A DNA stretch of 64,000 nt from Streptomyces sp. SW4 (lineage in GTDB: Bacteria > Actinomycetota > Actinomycetes > Streptomycetales > Streptomycetaceae): contig QKWM01000004.1 in NCBI GenBank assembly GCA_003248315.1, positions 1,302,001 through 1,366,000 on the forward strand. The letters are read 5' to 3'. Below, piece after piece: positions 9,232-18,022 of this stretch (positions within the stretch are counted from its first letter, which is position 1; every line of letters begins with the position of its first letter). Made by a program: the position numbers and the translations under genes. The notes beneath the pieces are model-generated. The model was not told the DNA's origin. It did not search any database and saw only the letters and a list, made by a program, of their open reading frames with translations.

Positions 9232-9271
9232 GAGCGGGACTGGACGGACCCCCGGCCCTCCAGTCCCGCTC
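9232..9271. terminator. Terminator hairpin after ECF41 gene
   Basis: A perfect 13-bp stem, GAGCGGGACTGGA (9232-9244) with its complement at 9259-9271, encloses a 14-nt loop. It lies 56 bp after the sigma gene stop. Confidence 0.8.
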
Positions 9272-9277
9272 CTTCGT

Positions 9278-9390
9278 GCCCCCCGTGTCCCCCGCCCCCC
9301 CCCCGGCGGGGTCCCCGTGTTCCCCCGTTCCCCCGTGGGGTTCCCCCGTGTCTCCCCCGTCCCCCGGGTCCCCCGTGGTGCTTCCCCGTG
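9278..9390. repeat. C-rich low-complexity tract with repeated CCCCCGTG
   Basis: Irregular repeats of TTCCCCCGTG-like units follow the terminator in the intergenic space between the ECF41 gene and sigQ. No coding capacity is supported. Because runs of C are under-called elsewhere in this sequence, its exact length is uncertain. Confidence 0.6.
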
Positions 9391-9423
9391 AGTAAGAGCA
9401 CGGGGCTCCCCTCCTGATACACC

Positions 9424-9449
9424 CCGGGCCCGTACGTTTTCGGGCCCGG
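9424..9449 (-). terminator. Terminator of sigQ
   Basis: CCGGGCCCG and CGGGCCCGG arms (9-bp stem) enclose an 8-nt loop, immediately beyond the sigQ stop. Confidence 0.75.
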
Positions 9450-9453
9450 ACCT

Positions 9454-10234
9454 TCAGGCGACCAGTTCGCCGAAGGCGTCCTCCCGGTCACGGCCGAAGC
9501 TGAGGACCTCGTCCTCGCGCAGCCGGCGCAGCGACCGCCAGATGCTCGACTTCACCGTGCCGACGCTGATGTCGAGGATGTCCGCGATCTCCGGGTCCGT
9601 GCGGCCCTCGTAGTAGCGCAGGACCAGCATGGTGCGTTGGAGTTCGGGCAGCCGGGCGAGCGCCTGCCACAGGACCGCGCGCAGCTCGGTGCCGCGCATC
9701 GCGTCCGTGTCGCCGGGCGTCTCCGGCAGTTCCTCGGTCGGGTACTCGTTCAGCTTGCGGCGGCGCCACGCGCTGATGTGCAGGTTGGTCATGGTGCGGC
9801 GGAGGTATCCGCCGACGGCCGCCTTGTCGCTGATCCGGTCCCACGCCCGATAGGTCGAGAACAGGGCGCTCTGCAGCAGGTCCTCGGCCTCGTGGCGGTC
9901 GCCGGTCAGGTGGTAGGCGGTGGCGTACAGGGAGGCGCGGCGCTCCTGGACGTAGGCGGTGAACTCCGCCTCCGACAGCGAGCGCTGCTCCCCCGGGACC
10001 TCCCCGTACGCGGTTCCCCGTGCGTCTCCCCCCTCGGGCCCGGGCGTCGACCACCGTCATGTACCCGGTGTGCTGACGCCCGGTGCCGCGGGCGCACCCC
10101 CGGCCTCCCCCGCGCTCGTAACCGCTCGCGCGGGAGGCACCCCCGTCGGCACCGGTCCGGTCCGAACCCCTGCCGTGCACGTCGTGCAGACGCGTGATCA
10201 CTGCGCTGGTGCTGGTGCCGTGCAGCGTGTTCAT
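9454..10234 (-). CDS. sigQ: ECF sigma factor SigQ
   Basis: About 260 residues from ATG 10234 after restoring two lost bases (plus-strand C runs at 10028-10033 and 10002-10005). Region 2 reads E-A-E-D-L-L-Q-S-A-L-F and region 4 R-T-D-P-E-I-A-D-I-L-D-I-S-V-G-T-V-K-S-S. The protein matches what I recall of S. coelicolor SigQ, divergent from afsQ1. Known there: AfsQ1 activates sigQ, and SigQ counteracts the AfsQ regulon during antibiotic production. The first about 60 residues are low-complexity, and ATG 10060 would give a more ordinary ECF length, so the start is uncertain. Confidence 0.88.
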
Positions 10235-10344
10235 CTCGCGCCCCCCGTCGTGGACTTCCGGTGTTCGACTGCTGTGGTGCGGCGTGCTGTGGTGCCTGTG
10301 CCGAAAATCCTGCCGGGGCGACTTCATGGCCGTGTCCGTCGACT

Positions 10345-10373
10345 GTCACAGACCTGTCACAGGGGACCGTCAC
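10345..10373. promoter_or_regulatory. AfsQ1 binding box between sigQ and afsQ1
   Basis: GTCAC-N6-GTCAC (10345-10360) exactly fits the reported AfsQ1 consensus GTnAC-n6-GTnAC. A third GTCAC follows at 10369-10373. It lies in the divergent sigQ/afsQ1 intergenic region, where AfsQ1 is known to act in S. coelicolor. Confidence 0.85.
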
Positions 10374-10471
10374 ACGAGCACCACAGGTCCTTCACGGCTC
10401 CGGGTGCCGGGGCGGTCCCCAACCGCACCCACAGGTCGAACAGCACCCCCTCCATGGGCCAGAATGAGCGC

Positions 10472-11149
10472 GTGCCTTCCCTGTTGCTGATCGAGGACGA
10501 CGACGCCATCCGCACGGCCCTGGAGCTCTCCCTGACGCGCCAGGGACACCGGGTGGCCACCGCTGCCAGCGGTGAGGACGGTCTGAAACTGCTGCGCGAG
10601 CAGCGGCCGGACCTGATCGTGCTGGACGTGATGCTGCCCGGCATCGACGGCTTCGAGGTGTGCCGGCGCATCCGGCGCACCGACCAGCTGCCGATCATCC
10701 TGCTGACCGCGCGCAGCGACGACATCGACGTCGTCGTCGGTCTGGAGTCCGGCGCCGACGACTATGTCGTCAAGCCGGTGCAGGGGCGGGTGCTCGACGC
10801 CCGGATCCGGGCCGTGCTGCGGCGCGGGGAGCGCGAGTCCAGCGACTCAGCGACCTTCGGCAGCCTGGTGATCGACCGGGCCGCGATGACCGTCACCAAG
10901 AACGGCGAGGACCTCCAGCTCACGCCGACCGAGCTGCGGCTCCTCCTCGAACTGAGCCGGCGGCCCGGGCAGGCGCTGTCGCGGCAGCAGCTGCTGCGGC
11001 TGGTGTGGGAGCACGACTACCTCGGCGACTCGCGGCTGGTGGACGCGTGCGTGCAGCGGCTGCGCGCCAAGGTCGAGGACGTGCCGTCGTCCCCGACGCT
11101 GATCCGCACCGTGCGGGGCGTGGGCTACCGGCTGGATCCGCCTCAGTGA
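10472..11149 (+). CDS. afsQ1: Two-component response regulator AfsQ1
   Basis: 225 residues, intact, matching the length and sequence of AfsQ1 as I know it. The receiver domain has the acidic triad E-D-D-D, phosphorylatable Asp52 in L-I-V-L-D-V-M, and the conserved lysine in D-Y-V-V-K-P. An OmpR/PhoB winged helix follows (L-T-P-T-E-L-R-L-L ... T-V-R-G-V-G-Y-R). Known role: with AfsQ2 it controls antibiotic production and nitrogen and carbon metabolism in response to glutamate-rich conditions. GTG 10472 overlaps nothing upstream; afsQ2 starts in its last codons (GTGA). Confidence 0.96.
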   Translation: MPSLLLIEDDDAIRTALELSLTRQGHRVATAASGEDGLKLLREQRPDLIVLDVMLPGIDGFEVCRRIRRTDQLPIILLTARSDDIDVVVGLESGADDYVVKPVQGRVLDARIRAVLRRGERESSDSATFGSLVIDRAAMTVTKNGEDLQLTPTELRLLLELSRRPGQALSRQQLLRLVWEHDYLGDSRLVDACVQRLRAKVEDVPSSPTLIRTVRGVGYRLDPPQ

Positions 11150-12771
11150 CACGGCAGCACCCGGGGGGTCTTCGCGGCTGGGCCGCGGCACGCAAGGGAG
11201 TCTGGTCGCGGCTGCGCTTCACCAGCCTGCGGCTGCGGCTCGTCGTCGTCTTCGGGCTGGTGGCGCTCACCGCCGCGGTGTCCGCGTCCGGCATCGCGTA
11301 CTGGCTCAACCGCGAGGCCGTCCTCACCCGCACCCAGGACGCCGTGCTGCGCGACTTCGAGCAGGAGATGCAGAACCGGGCCGGTGCGCTGCCCGAGCAC
11401 CCCACGCAGGACGAACTGCAGCACACCGCCGGGCAGATGGCCGGCAGCGGGCAGCGGTTCAGCGTGCTGCTGGTCGGCGAGAACGCGGCCGGGCGGACGG
11501 TGTACGGCAGTTCCGGCGGGCTGGGCGGCTTCTCGCTCGCCGACGTGCCCGCGTCGCTGCGCACCGCGGTGAACAAGGAGCAGAAGGTCACCGCGAACAA
11601 CGCCTCCCCGTACCACCTGTACTGGCAGCGGATCGTCGAGGACGACACCCCGTACCTGGTGGCGGGCACCCGGGTGATCGGCGGCGGGCCGACCGGCTAC
11701 ATGCTCAAGTCGCTGGAGCCGGAGGCGAGGGACCTCAACTCGCTGGCCTGGTCGCTGGGGATCGCGACCGCGCTGGCGCTGATCGGTTCGGCCCTGCTGG
11801 CGCAGGCCGCGGCGTCCACGGTGCTGAAGCCGGTGCAGCGGCTCGGCACGGCCGCCCGGCGGCTCGGCGAGGGCAAGCTCGACACCCGGCTCAGGGTGTC
11901 CGGCACCGACGAACTGGCCGAGCTGTCCCGGACGTTCAACCGGGCCGCCGAGAACCTGGAGAAGCGGGTCGCGGACATGGCCGCCCGGGAGCAGGCCTCC
12001 CGGCGCTTCGTCGCGGACATGAGCCATGAGCTGCGTACGCCGCTGACCGCGATCACCGCCGTGACGGAGGTGCTGGAGGAGGAGCTGGACTCCGAGGGCG
12101 GCGGCATCGACCCGATGATCGAGCCGGCCGTGCGGCTGGTGGTGAGCGAGACCCGGCGGCTCAACGACCTGGTCGAGAACCTGATGGAGGTCACCCGTTT
12201 CGACGCGGGCACCGCCAAGCTGGTCCTCGACGACGTCGACGTCGCCGACCAGATCACCGCCTGCATCGACGCCCGCGCCTGGCTGGACGCCGTCGAGCTG
12301 GACGCCGAGCGCGGCATCCACGCCCGGCTGGACCCGCGCCGCCTGGACGTGATCCTGGCCAACCTCATCGGCAACGCGCTCAAGCACGGCGGCTCGCCGG
12401 TCCGGGTGTCGGTGCGGGAGGCGGACGACGCCGTGGTGATCGCCGTCCGCGACCACGGGCCCGGCATCCCCGAGGACGTGCTGCCGCACGTCTTCGACCG
12501 CTTCTACAAGGCCAGCGCCTCCCGGCCGCGGTCCGAGGGCAGCGGGCTCGGGCTGTCCATCGCCCTGGAGAACGCGCACATCCACGGCGGCGAGATCACG
12601 GCCGCCAACTCGCCCGAGGGCGGCGCGGTGTTCACGCTGCGGCTGCCGCGGGACGCCTCCTCGCTGACGGAGGCGGACGCCGGCGGTGCGGCCGGTGCCG
12701 GCGACCGGGCCGGGGCCGGGAACGCGGCGGGTGACGAGGGCAAGGGCAAGGACGCGAAGGGACAGGCCTGA
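11146..12771 (+). CDS. afsQ2: Sensor histidine kinase AfsQ2
   Basis: 541 residues, intact. One membrane segment near residues 32-55, an extracytoplasmic sensor region of roughly 130 residues, a second membrane segment near 205-225, then HAMP. The phospho-acceptor histidine lies in F-V-A-D-M-S-H-E-L-R-T-P-L. The ATP-binding site shows N-L-I-G-N-A-L-K-H, D-H-G-P-G-I-P and G-S-G-L-G-L-S. The tail is Gly/Ala/Lys-rich. It is the cognate kinase of AfsQ1, translationally coupled by GTGA, and overlaps the next lipoprotein gene by one base. Confidence 0.96.
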   Translation: MTRQHPGGLRGWAAARKGVWSRLRFTSLRLRLVVVFGLVALTAAVSASGIAYWLNREAVLTRTQDAVLRDFEQEMQNRAGALPEHPTQDELQHTAGQMAGSGQRFSVLLVGENAAGRTVYGSSGGLGGFSLADVPASLRTAVNKEQKVTANNASPYHLYWQRIVEDDTPYLVAGTRVIGGGPTGYMLKSLEPEARDLNSLAWSLGIATALALIGSALLAQAAASTVLKPVQRLGTAARRLGEGKLDTRLRVSGTDELAELSRTFNRAAENLEKRVADMAAREQASRRFVADMSHELRTPLTAITAVTEVLEEELDSEGGGIDPMIEPAVRLVVSETRRLNDLVENLMEVTRFDAGTAKLVLDDVDVADQITACIDARAWLDAVELDAERGIHARLDPRRLDVILANLIGNALKHGGSPVRVSVREADDAVVIAVRDHGPGIPEDVLPHVFDRFYKASASRPRSEGSGLGLSIALENAHIHGGEITAANSPEGGAVFTLRLPRDASSLTEADAGGAAGAGDRAGAGNAAGDEGKGKDAKGQA

Positions 12772-13373
12772 TGACCGTACGCCGCCTGCCGGCGCTTGGT
12801 GTGCTCGCGGTGCTGCTCGCCGGGTGCGGCATCCGGGCCACGGAGGTGCCGACGGACTTCGGGCCGGCGCCCTCGCGGGTGCGGTGCTCGCTCGCCGAGC
12901 CGGACACGACGACGCGGACCGCGCCCGGCATCGCGGTGCGGGTGTTCCTGCTGTGCGGCTCGTCGCTGGTGGCCGTGGACCGCACGGTACGGGTGCCGGA
13001 CGGCGCGGCGGACTCCCAGCGGCGGGTGCTGGTGGCGCAGGGCCTGCTGGACGAACTGGCCGAGCCGCCGTCGGCCGCGGAGAAGGAGGCCGGGTACACC
13101 ACCGACGTGCGCGGCGGGACGGCGGTGAAGGGGCCGCGGCCCGGCGACCCCGAGGACGCGCTGCGGCTCGGCACCGCGCCGGACGACCTCACCTCGTACG
13201 CCCTGGCGCAGATCGTCTGCACCTTCGCCGACTCGGCCGCGGCCGAGGGCGACGGTTCGGTGATCCTGGGCGGGCCCGGCGACGGGCCGCCGCGCCGCTA
13301 CTCGTGCACGGACGAGGTCCGGGCGCGTCCCGGCAGCAACGAGCCGCCGTCGACGGAGGTCACCGCCGGCTGA
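12771..13373 (+). CDS. Lipoprotein of the afsQ operon
   Basis: 200 residues, intact. A lipobox L-L-A-G-C sits at residues 15-19 after a short basic start and hydrophobic core, so the mature protein is lipid-anchored outside the membrane. Its domain resembles the GerMN-like lipoprotein part found beside some actinobacterial kinases (for example LpqB near MtrB), but that match is weak by eye. TGATG coupling to afsQ2 suggests it modulates the kinase; this is inference. Confidence 0.75.
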   Translation: MTVRRLPALGVLAVLLAGCGIRATEVPTDFGPAPSRVRCSLAEPDTTTRTAPGIAVRVFLLCGSSLVAVDRTVRVPDGAADSQRRVLVAQGLLDELAEPPSAAEKEAGYTTDVRGGTAVKGPRPGDPEDALRLGTAPDDLTSYALAQIVCTFADSAAAEGDGSVILGGPGDGPPRRYSCTDEVRARPGSNEPPSTEVTAG

Positions 13374-13393
13374 GCGCCGTGCGGGTGCGCGTG

Positions 13394-13409
13394 GCCGGGC
13401 GTGCCCGGC
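13394..13409. terminator. Weak hairpin after the afsQ operon
   Basis: GCCGGGC and GCCCGGC face each other almost without a loop, so the effective structure is a 5-bp stem with a 6-nt loop. It lies 21 bp after the lipoprotein stop. Confidence 0.35.
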
Positions 13410-13485
13410 GCGTGTGGCGTACGCCTCACGGGTGTGGGGGCGGGCCCGCGGAACCGACCGTGGCGAAGGCCGCGTCTAGGGGTTC

Positions 13486-14040
13486 GTGCAGCGTCAAGGG
13501 TCCATCGGCGGCGGGAGCGCCGCGGTCCGTGTCCGGGTGGCGGGGAGTCTCCTCCTGGTCGCGCATCTCGCGTTCGTCGCCTGGCTGACGCTGCGGCCCC
13601 TGGACGTGCCCTGGGTGATGCCCGCCAACCTGCATCCGCTCGACGGCATCCGGGCCGATCTGGCGCTGGGCTGGCCGGAGGCGGCCCGGCGGATCGGTGA
13701 GGGACTGGCGCTGCTGGCGCCGCTGGGCGTGCTGCTGCCCATGGCGAACGGCAGGCTGACCGTTTCTCCGGTCGCCTCGCTGCTGCGGACGGCCGCCGCC
13801 GGGGCGCTGCTGTCGCTGGCCATCGAACTGCTGCAGACCGGGGTGCCGGGCCAGGTGGTGGACGTCGACTCGCTGCTGCTGAACACGGCGGGCGTGGCCC
13901 TGGCGCACCTGGCCGTGGTGCCCGCGGCCCGGGCGCGGCTCCGCCGCAGGTCGCAGGGGGCGGGCCGGCGGGACGTCCGTCAGGAGGAGCCCTCTCAGGG
14001 GCGGACCCCGACGATTCCCAGGGTCGGGATCGCCCCGTAG
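13486..14040 (+). CDS. VanZ-like membrane protein
   Basis: 184 residues with four membrane segments. L-T-L-R-P in the first, I-E-L-L-Q near residue 110 and V-D-S-L-L-L-N-T-A-G near 130 are the hallmarks of the VanZ family. VanZ of enterococci gives low-level teicoplanin resistance by an unknown route; many Streptomyces copies have no assigned role. GTG 13486 has little ribosome site. The basic C-terminal tail is not conserved in the family. Confidence 0.8.
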   Translation: MQRQGSIGGGSAAVRVRVAGSLLLVAHLAFVAWLTLRPLDVPWVMPANLHPLDGIRADLALGWPEAARRIGEGLALLAPLGVLLPMANGRLTVSPVASLLRTAAAGALLSLAIELLQTGVPGQVVDVDSLLLNTAGVALAHLAVVPAARARLRRRSQGAGRRDVRQEEPSQGRTPTIPRVGIAP

Positions 14041-14129
14041 AGCGACGCTCGCCCCCTTTTGTCTCCGTAGCGTGGGTACCAGACGAGGCGAACGGAACGC
14101 CTCCGACCGACGCTCATGAAGGAGCCGCC

Positions 14130-14333
14130 ATGTCCCGCCTTGCCCGCCCGACCCACGGCCGCGTGATCGGCGGAGTGTGTGCCGCGCTGGCGCGGCGCTT
14201 CGGCACCTCCGCGACGACCATGCGCGTGGTCTTCCTGGTCTCGTGCCTGCTGCCCGGTCCGCAGTTCCTGCTCTACCTGGCGCTGTGGATCCTCCTCCCG
14301 GCGGAGGGGAAGACGGCGCGCACGGCCTGGTAG
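14130..14333 (+). CDS. PspC-domain small membrane protein
   Basis: 67 residues, with AAGGAG ahead of ATG 14130. It consists of a single PspC domain: R-L-A-R-P...G-R-V-I-G-G-V-C-A-A-L-A-R-R-F-G, followed by one or two hydrophobic helices ending L-L-P. PspC proteins take part in membrane-stress responses in other bacteria. It stands alone in front of a strong terminator. Confidence 0.9.
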   Translation: MSRLARPTHGRVIGGVCAALARRFGTSATTMRVVFLVSCLLPGPQFLLYLALWILLPAEGKTARTAW

Positions 14334-14355
14334 GCCTTCCTCCCTCTGGTACGCC

Positions 14356-14394
14356 GACGGGGCGCGCCCGGCATGACACCGGGCGCGCCCCGTC
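14356..14394. terminator. Bidirectional terminator hairpin
   Basis: A perfect 16-bp stem (14356-14371 with 14379-14394) and 7-nt loop lie between the PspC gene and the convergent secreted-protein gene. Confidence 0.88.
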
Positions 14395-14412
14395 CGTGCG
14401 CGAGGCGCGGGC

Positions 14413-14778
14413 TCAGCCCAGCGGGATGCCGTTCACCGGCAGGCCCTGGGTGGGCAGCCCCTGCACCGGCAGCCCGCCGAGCAGGCCGGCGACCGGCGCC
14501 GTCGGGCCGTTGGCGAGCTGGTCGGTGAGCAGCTGCTCGGCGATCGGCTGGGCGGCGCCCAGGCCCTGGCCGGCGGCGCCCTGGCCCTCCTCCAGCACCT
14601 GGTCGGAGCCCGGCACCGCCTGGGAGACGTTCTCGGCGGGGAGCGTCTTGGTGACACCGTCCAGCGTCTGGGCGACGTCCGGGAGCTCCGGGGCCGCGTT
14701 GGCCGCGCCCGCGCCGGCGGCGGCGAAGGCGGCACCGAGGGCGGCGACGCCGAGGGTCTTGGCAGCAGACTGCTTCAT
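14413..14778 (-). CDS. Small secreted protein
   Basis: 121 residues, intact, with GAGGACG before ATG 14778. The signal peptide (M-K-Q-S then an Ala/Gly core) is cleaved after A-N-A. The mature part is Ala/Gly/Leu/Pro-rich and has no cysteine. A short repeat, G-L-P-V-Q-G-L-P-T-Q-G-L-P-V, closes the protein. No function recognised; possibly a surface or sporulation-associated protein. Confidence 0.75.
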   Translation of the reverse strand: MKQSAAKTLGVAALGAAFAAAGAGAANAAPELPDVAQTLDGVTKTLPAENVSQAVPGSDQVLEEGQGAAGQGLGAAQPIAEQLLTDQLANGPTAPVAGLLGGLPVQGLPTQGLPVNGIPLG

Positions 14779-14915
14779 GAAATGCGTCCTCGAATGGGAT
14801 GTCGGGGATATGAGCGGTCCTCGACCGTAAACATGCGCGGACGCCCGCCGCAAACATCGAAATGCGGACGGATGGTGAATGCCCGTCCACATTTCTCGGT
14901 GCCGATCGCCCCGAC

Positions 14916-16073
14916 TCAGCTTTCCGTGGTGACAGAAGCGCTGGTGGAGGCGGTCTGCTGGAACAGCCATTCGGATTTAAGCTCGGCATATCCGGGCTTG
15001 ATCACGTCATTGATCATGGCCAGTCGTTCATCGAAAGGAATGAACGCTGATTTCATCGCATTGACGGAGAACCACTGCATGTCGTCGAGCGTGTAACCGA
15101 ATGCGTCGACCAGGTGCTCGAATTCCCGGCTCATGCTGGTGTGGGACATCAGCCGGTTGTCCGTGTTGACCGTGGCCCGGAAGTGCAGCCGCCGCAGCAG
15201 CCCGATGGGGTGCTCGGCGTAGGAGGCCGCGGCCCCGGTCTGGAGGTTGGAGCTGGGGCACAGCTCCAGCGGGATCCGCTTGTCGCGGACGTAGGAGGCG
15301 AGCCGCCCCAGCTCCACCGTGCCGTCCTCGTGGACCTGGATGTCGTCGATGATGCGCACCCCGTGCCCGAGGCGGTCGGCGCCGCACCACTGGAGGGCCT
15401 GCCAGATGGACGGCAGTCCGAAGGCCTCGCCCGCGTGGATCGTGAAGTGGTTGTTCTCCCGCTTCAGATACTCGAAGGCGTCGAGGTGCCGGGTGGGCGG
15501 GTAGCCGGCCTCGGCGCCCGCGATGTCGAAGCCGACCACGCCGAGATCCCGGTAGCGGTTGGCGAGTTCGGCGATCTCCAGGGCGCGGGCGGCGTGCCGC
15601 ATGGCGGTGAGCAGCGCGCCGACGCGGATGCGGTGGCCGTTCGCCTTCGCGCGCCGCTCGCCCTCCCGGAAGCCCTCGTTGACGGCCTCGACGACCTCTT
15701 CGAGGGTGAGCCCCTTCTCCAGGTGCTGCTCGGGGGCGTAGCGCACCTCGGCGTAGACGACGCCGTCCTCGGCGAGGTCCTCGGCGCACTCGGCGGCGAC
15801 CCGGACGAGCGCCTCCCGGGTCTGCATGACGCCGACGGTGTGCGAGAAGGTCTCCAGGTACCGCTCCAGGGAGCCGGAGTCGGCGGCCTCGTGGAACCAG
15901 GTGCCGAGCTTGTCGGGGTCGGTCTCGGGGAGCTGGTCGTACCCGCTGTCGCGGGCGAGTTCGACGACGGTGCCGGGGCGGAGCCCGCCGTCGAGGTGGT
16001 CGTGCAGCAGAACCTTGGGCGCCCGGCGGATCTGGTCCGGCGTCGGGCTCTTCGCGGTGGTCTGGCTCGTCAT
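14916..16073 (-). CDS. add: Adenosine deaminase
   Basis: 385 residues, intact. Zinc ligands appear in H-D-H-L-D-G, H-A-G-E-A and the late N-T-D-N-R aspartate motif. The H-G-V-R-I segment supplies the catalytic histidine, and H-A-G-E the glutamate. The enzyme converts adenosine and deoxyadenosine to inosine and deoxyinosine. ATG 16073 lies six bases after the -10 box TACAGT, so the message is probably leaderless. A CTACGCGCGTAG operator just upstream ties it to the deoC and BMP-transporter genes. Confidence 0.95.
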   Translation of the reverse strand: MTSQTTAKSPTPDQIRRAPKVLLHDHLDGGLRPGTVVELARDSGYDQLPETDPDKLGTWFHEAADSGSLERYLETFSHTVGVMQTREALVRVAAECAEDLAEDGVVYAEVRYAPEQHLEKGLTLEEVVEAVNEGFREGERRAKANGHRIRVGALLTAMRHAARALEIAELANRYRDLGVVGFDIAGAEAGYPPTRHLDAFEYLKRENNHFTIHAGEAFGLPSIWQALQWCGADRLGHGVRIIDDIQVHEDGTVELGRLASYVRDKRIPLELCPSSNLQTGAAASYAEHPIGLLRRLHFRATVNTDNRLMSHTSMSREFEHLVDAFGYTLDDMQWFSVNAMKSAFIPFDERLAMINDVIKPGYAELKSEWLFQQTASTSASVTTES

Positions 16074-16079
16074 TTCCGC

Positions 16080-16101
16080 ACTGTAACTCCTACGCGCGTA
16101 G
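16080..16101 (-). promoter_or_regulatory. Nucleoside-regulon operator and -10 of add
   Basis: On the minus strand CTACGCGCGTAG (16101-16090) is followed by GAGT and then the -10 TACAGT (16085-16080), six bases before the ATG. The arrangement mirrors the deoC promoter. Confidence 0.65.
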
Positions 16102-16189
16102 AACACACCGGGGTGTACGGAAGCGTCGATATGTAACGGTGACTGCCCGGACAGGTGGCGTACACCCGCACTTCTGACACTGTTCTGCC

Positions 16190-16949
16190 ATGGCACAGGA
16201 AGCGAGGCCGGCCCCCGGGCCCCGGCTGGGGCGAGCGCTGGGTCCGGAGCCGACGTCGGTGAGCGGGGTGGTGCTGCTGCTGCCCTCCGGTGACCAGGTC
16301 TCCCGGCGCAGACCGTCGCCCCTGCTGGCGACGGCGTCCGTGCGCGCGCTCGGGCGCCGGCTGGTGCGGGCGGGACGGGACGAGGGCCTGGCCGCGCACG
16401 TCGTGCACTACCGGTACCGGGGCTGGAACGGCAGCGAGGCGCATCTCGCCCGGGACGCCGCCTGGGCCGCCGACGAGACCGTCCGGCGCTACGGCGACGT
16501 CCCCGTCTGTCTCGTCGGGCACGGCATGGGCGGCCGGGCGGCGCTGCGCGCGGGCGGGCACGAGGCCGTCAACTCCGCCGTGGCGATCGCCCCTTGGCTG
16601 CCCGAGGAGGACGTGGCCGCACCACCCGAACCGGTGAAACAGCTCGTCGGGCGGCGGGTGCTGATCGTGCACGGCACCAACGACGAACGCAGCGACCCGG
16701 AGCTGTCGTTCCGCCTGGCGGCGCGGGCCAAGAAGGCCAACCGGGACGTGTGCCGGTTCGAAGTGCACTCCGACGGGCACGCGTTGCACCACTACCGGGA
16801 CGAGGTCGCCGCCCTGACGGAGGACTTCGTGCTCGGGCGCTGTTCGGCCGCGCCCTGTCCCGGCCGGTGCGGGACGCGCTGGCGGCGCCCCTCCGCTCGG
16901 GCTGCGGATGCCGCTCGCGACGGGATTCGGGGCGACCCGCAGGCGGTAG
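16190..16949 (+). CDS. Alpha/beta-hydrolase family protein
   Basis: About 253 residues after restoring two lost bases (16835-16837, 16893-16894); the restored frame ends at the TAG at 16947-16949. An early beta strand is followed by a nucleophile-elbow position reading G-H-G-M-G-G, where serine is replaced by histidine or glycine. H-G-T-N-D-E near residue 160 and D-G-H-A-L near 195 occupy the usual Asp and His sites. Without a clear serine nucleophile the fold is likely but hydrolase activity is doubtful. It diverges from add. Confidence 0.65.
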
Positions 16950-16958
16950 CGCCGCCGT

Positions 16959-16985
16959 GGGCGTCCGGGCCGGAGCCGGACGCCC
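16959..16985. terminator. Bidirectional terminator hairpin
   Basis: GGGCGTCCGG (16959-16968) pairs with CCGGACGCCC (16976-16985) around a 7-nt loop, between the hydrolase gene and the convergent LysR gene. Confidence 0.75.
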
Positions 16986-17009
16986 GGCGCGGGGCACGCC
17001 CGTTTCCGG

Positions 17010-17959
17010 TCAGGGCAGCAGGCTGCCCCGGCGGGACAGCAGGAACTTCTTGAAGGCCGCCACCGGCGGGGTGTCCGGGTGACCCGCCAGCCAGGCGACA
17101 CCGATCTCGCGGACCGCGCGCGGCGCGGTCACCGTCAGCTCGGTCACCCCCGGCCGGGGCACGGTGGGCGGCGGCAGCAGGGCGACGCCCAGACCGGCCG
17201 CGACCAGTCCGCGCAGCGTCTCGGCCTCCTCGCCCTCGAAGGCCACCTTGGGCCGGAAGCCGGCCTCCTTGCACAGGTCGTCCGTGATGCGCCGCAGGCC
17301 GTAACCCGGCTCCAGGGTCACGAAGTTCTCCTCGGCGGCCTCGGCGAGGCGGATGCGGCGCCGGCCGGCCAGGCGGTGGTCGGCCGGGACGACCAGGCGC
17401 AGCTTCTGCTCGTCGAGGCGGCGGGCGACGAGGTCGGGGGCGTCGGGGACGGCGAGGTGAGGCACAGGTCCAGCTCGCCGGCGCGCAGCCGCTCGAGCAT
17501 GGCCTCGCCGTAGTTCTGGACCAGGCTGAAGCGGACCTTGGGGTGGTCGGCGCGGAAGGCGTGCAGCAGGCCGGGCACGGTCTCGGCGCCCATCGTGTGC
17601 AGGAAGCCGAAGGCGACCTTGCCGGTGGCCGCGTCGGCGTCGGCGCGGACCTCGTCGGCGGCCCGCTCGATCTCGCCGAGGGCGCGTTCGACGGAGGCGA
17701 GGAAGGTGCGTCCGGCCGGGGTGAGGGAGAGGGTGCGGCCGTGGCGGGCGAACAGGTGGACGCCGAGGTCCTCCTCCAGCCGGGCCAGGGAGCGGGAGAG
17801 CGTCGACTGGGGGACGTTCATCTCCTGGGCGGCACGGGTGACGTGCTCGGTGCGGGCCACGCCCGCGAAGTGGACGAGCCGCGGCGCGAGCAGCGCGACG
17901 ATGTCTTCTGTGTCACCGGACGGTGACAGTCGGGTCCCTGACCTCTGTTGATGCACCAT
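17010..17959 (-). CDS. LysR-family transcriptional regulator
   Basis: About 316 residues after restoring one base at 17451-17452. The N-terminal winged helix shows [18 protein letters not shown] linker and a periplasmic-binding-like effector domain follow. It is divergent from an MFS exporter gene with 63 bp between them, the classical LysR arrangement, so it probably controls that exporter. An A+T-richer stretch around 17960-17975 with ATCG/CGAT inverted pieces is the likeliest binding site. Confidence 0.85.
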
Positions 17960-18022
17960 GGGATCGATTATCGCGATTCCATGCATTGGACGGATCAGTG
18001 CGGGTCTTCGTACCGTCGCAGC

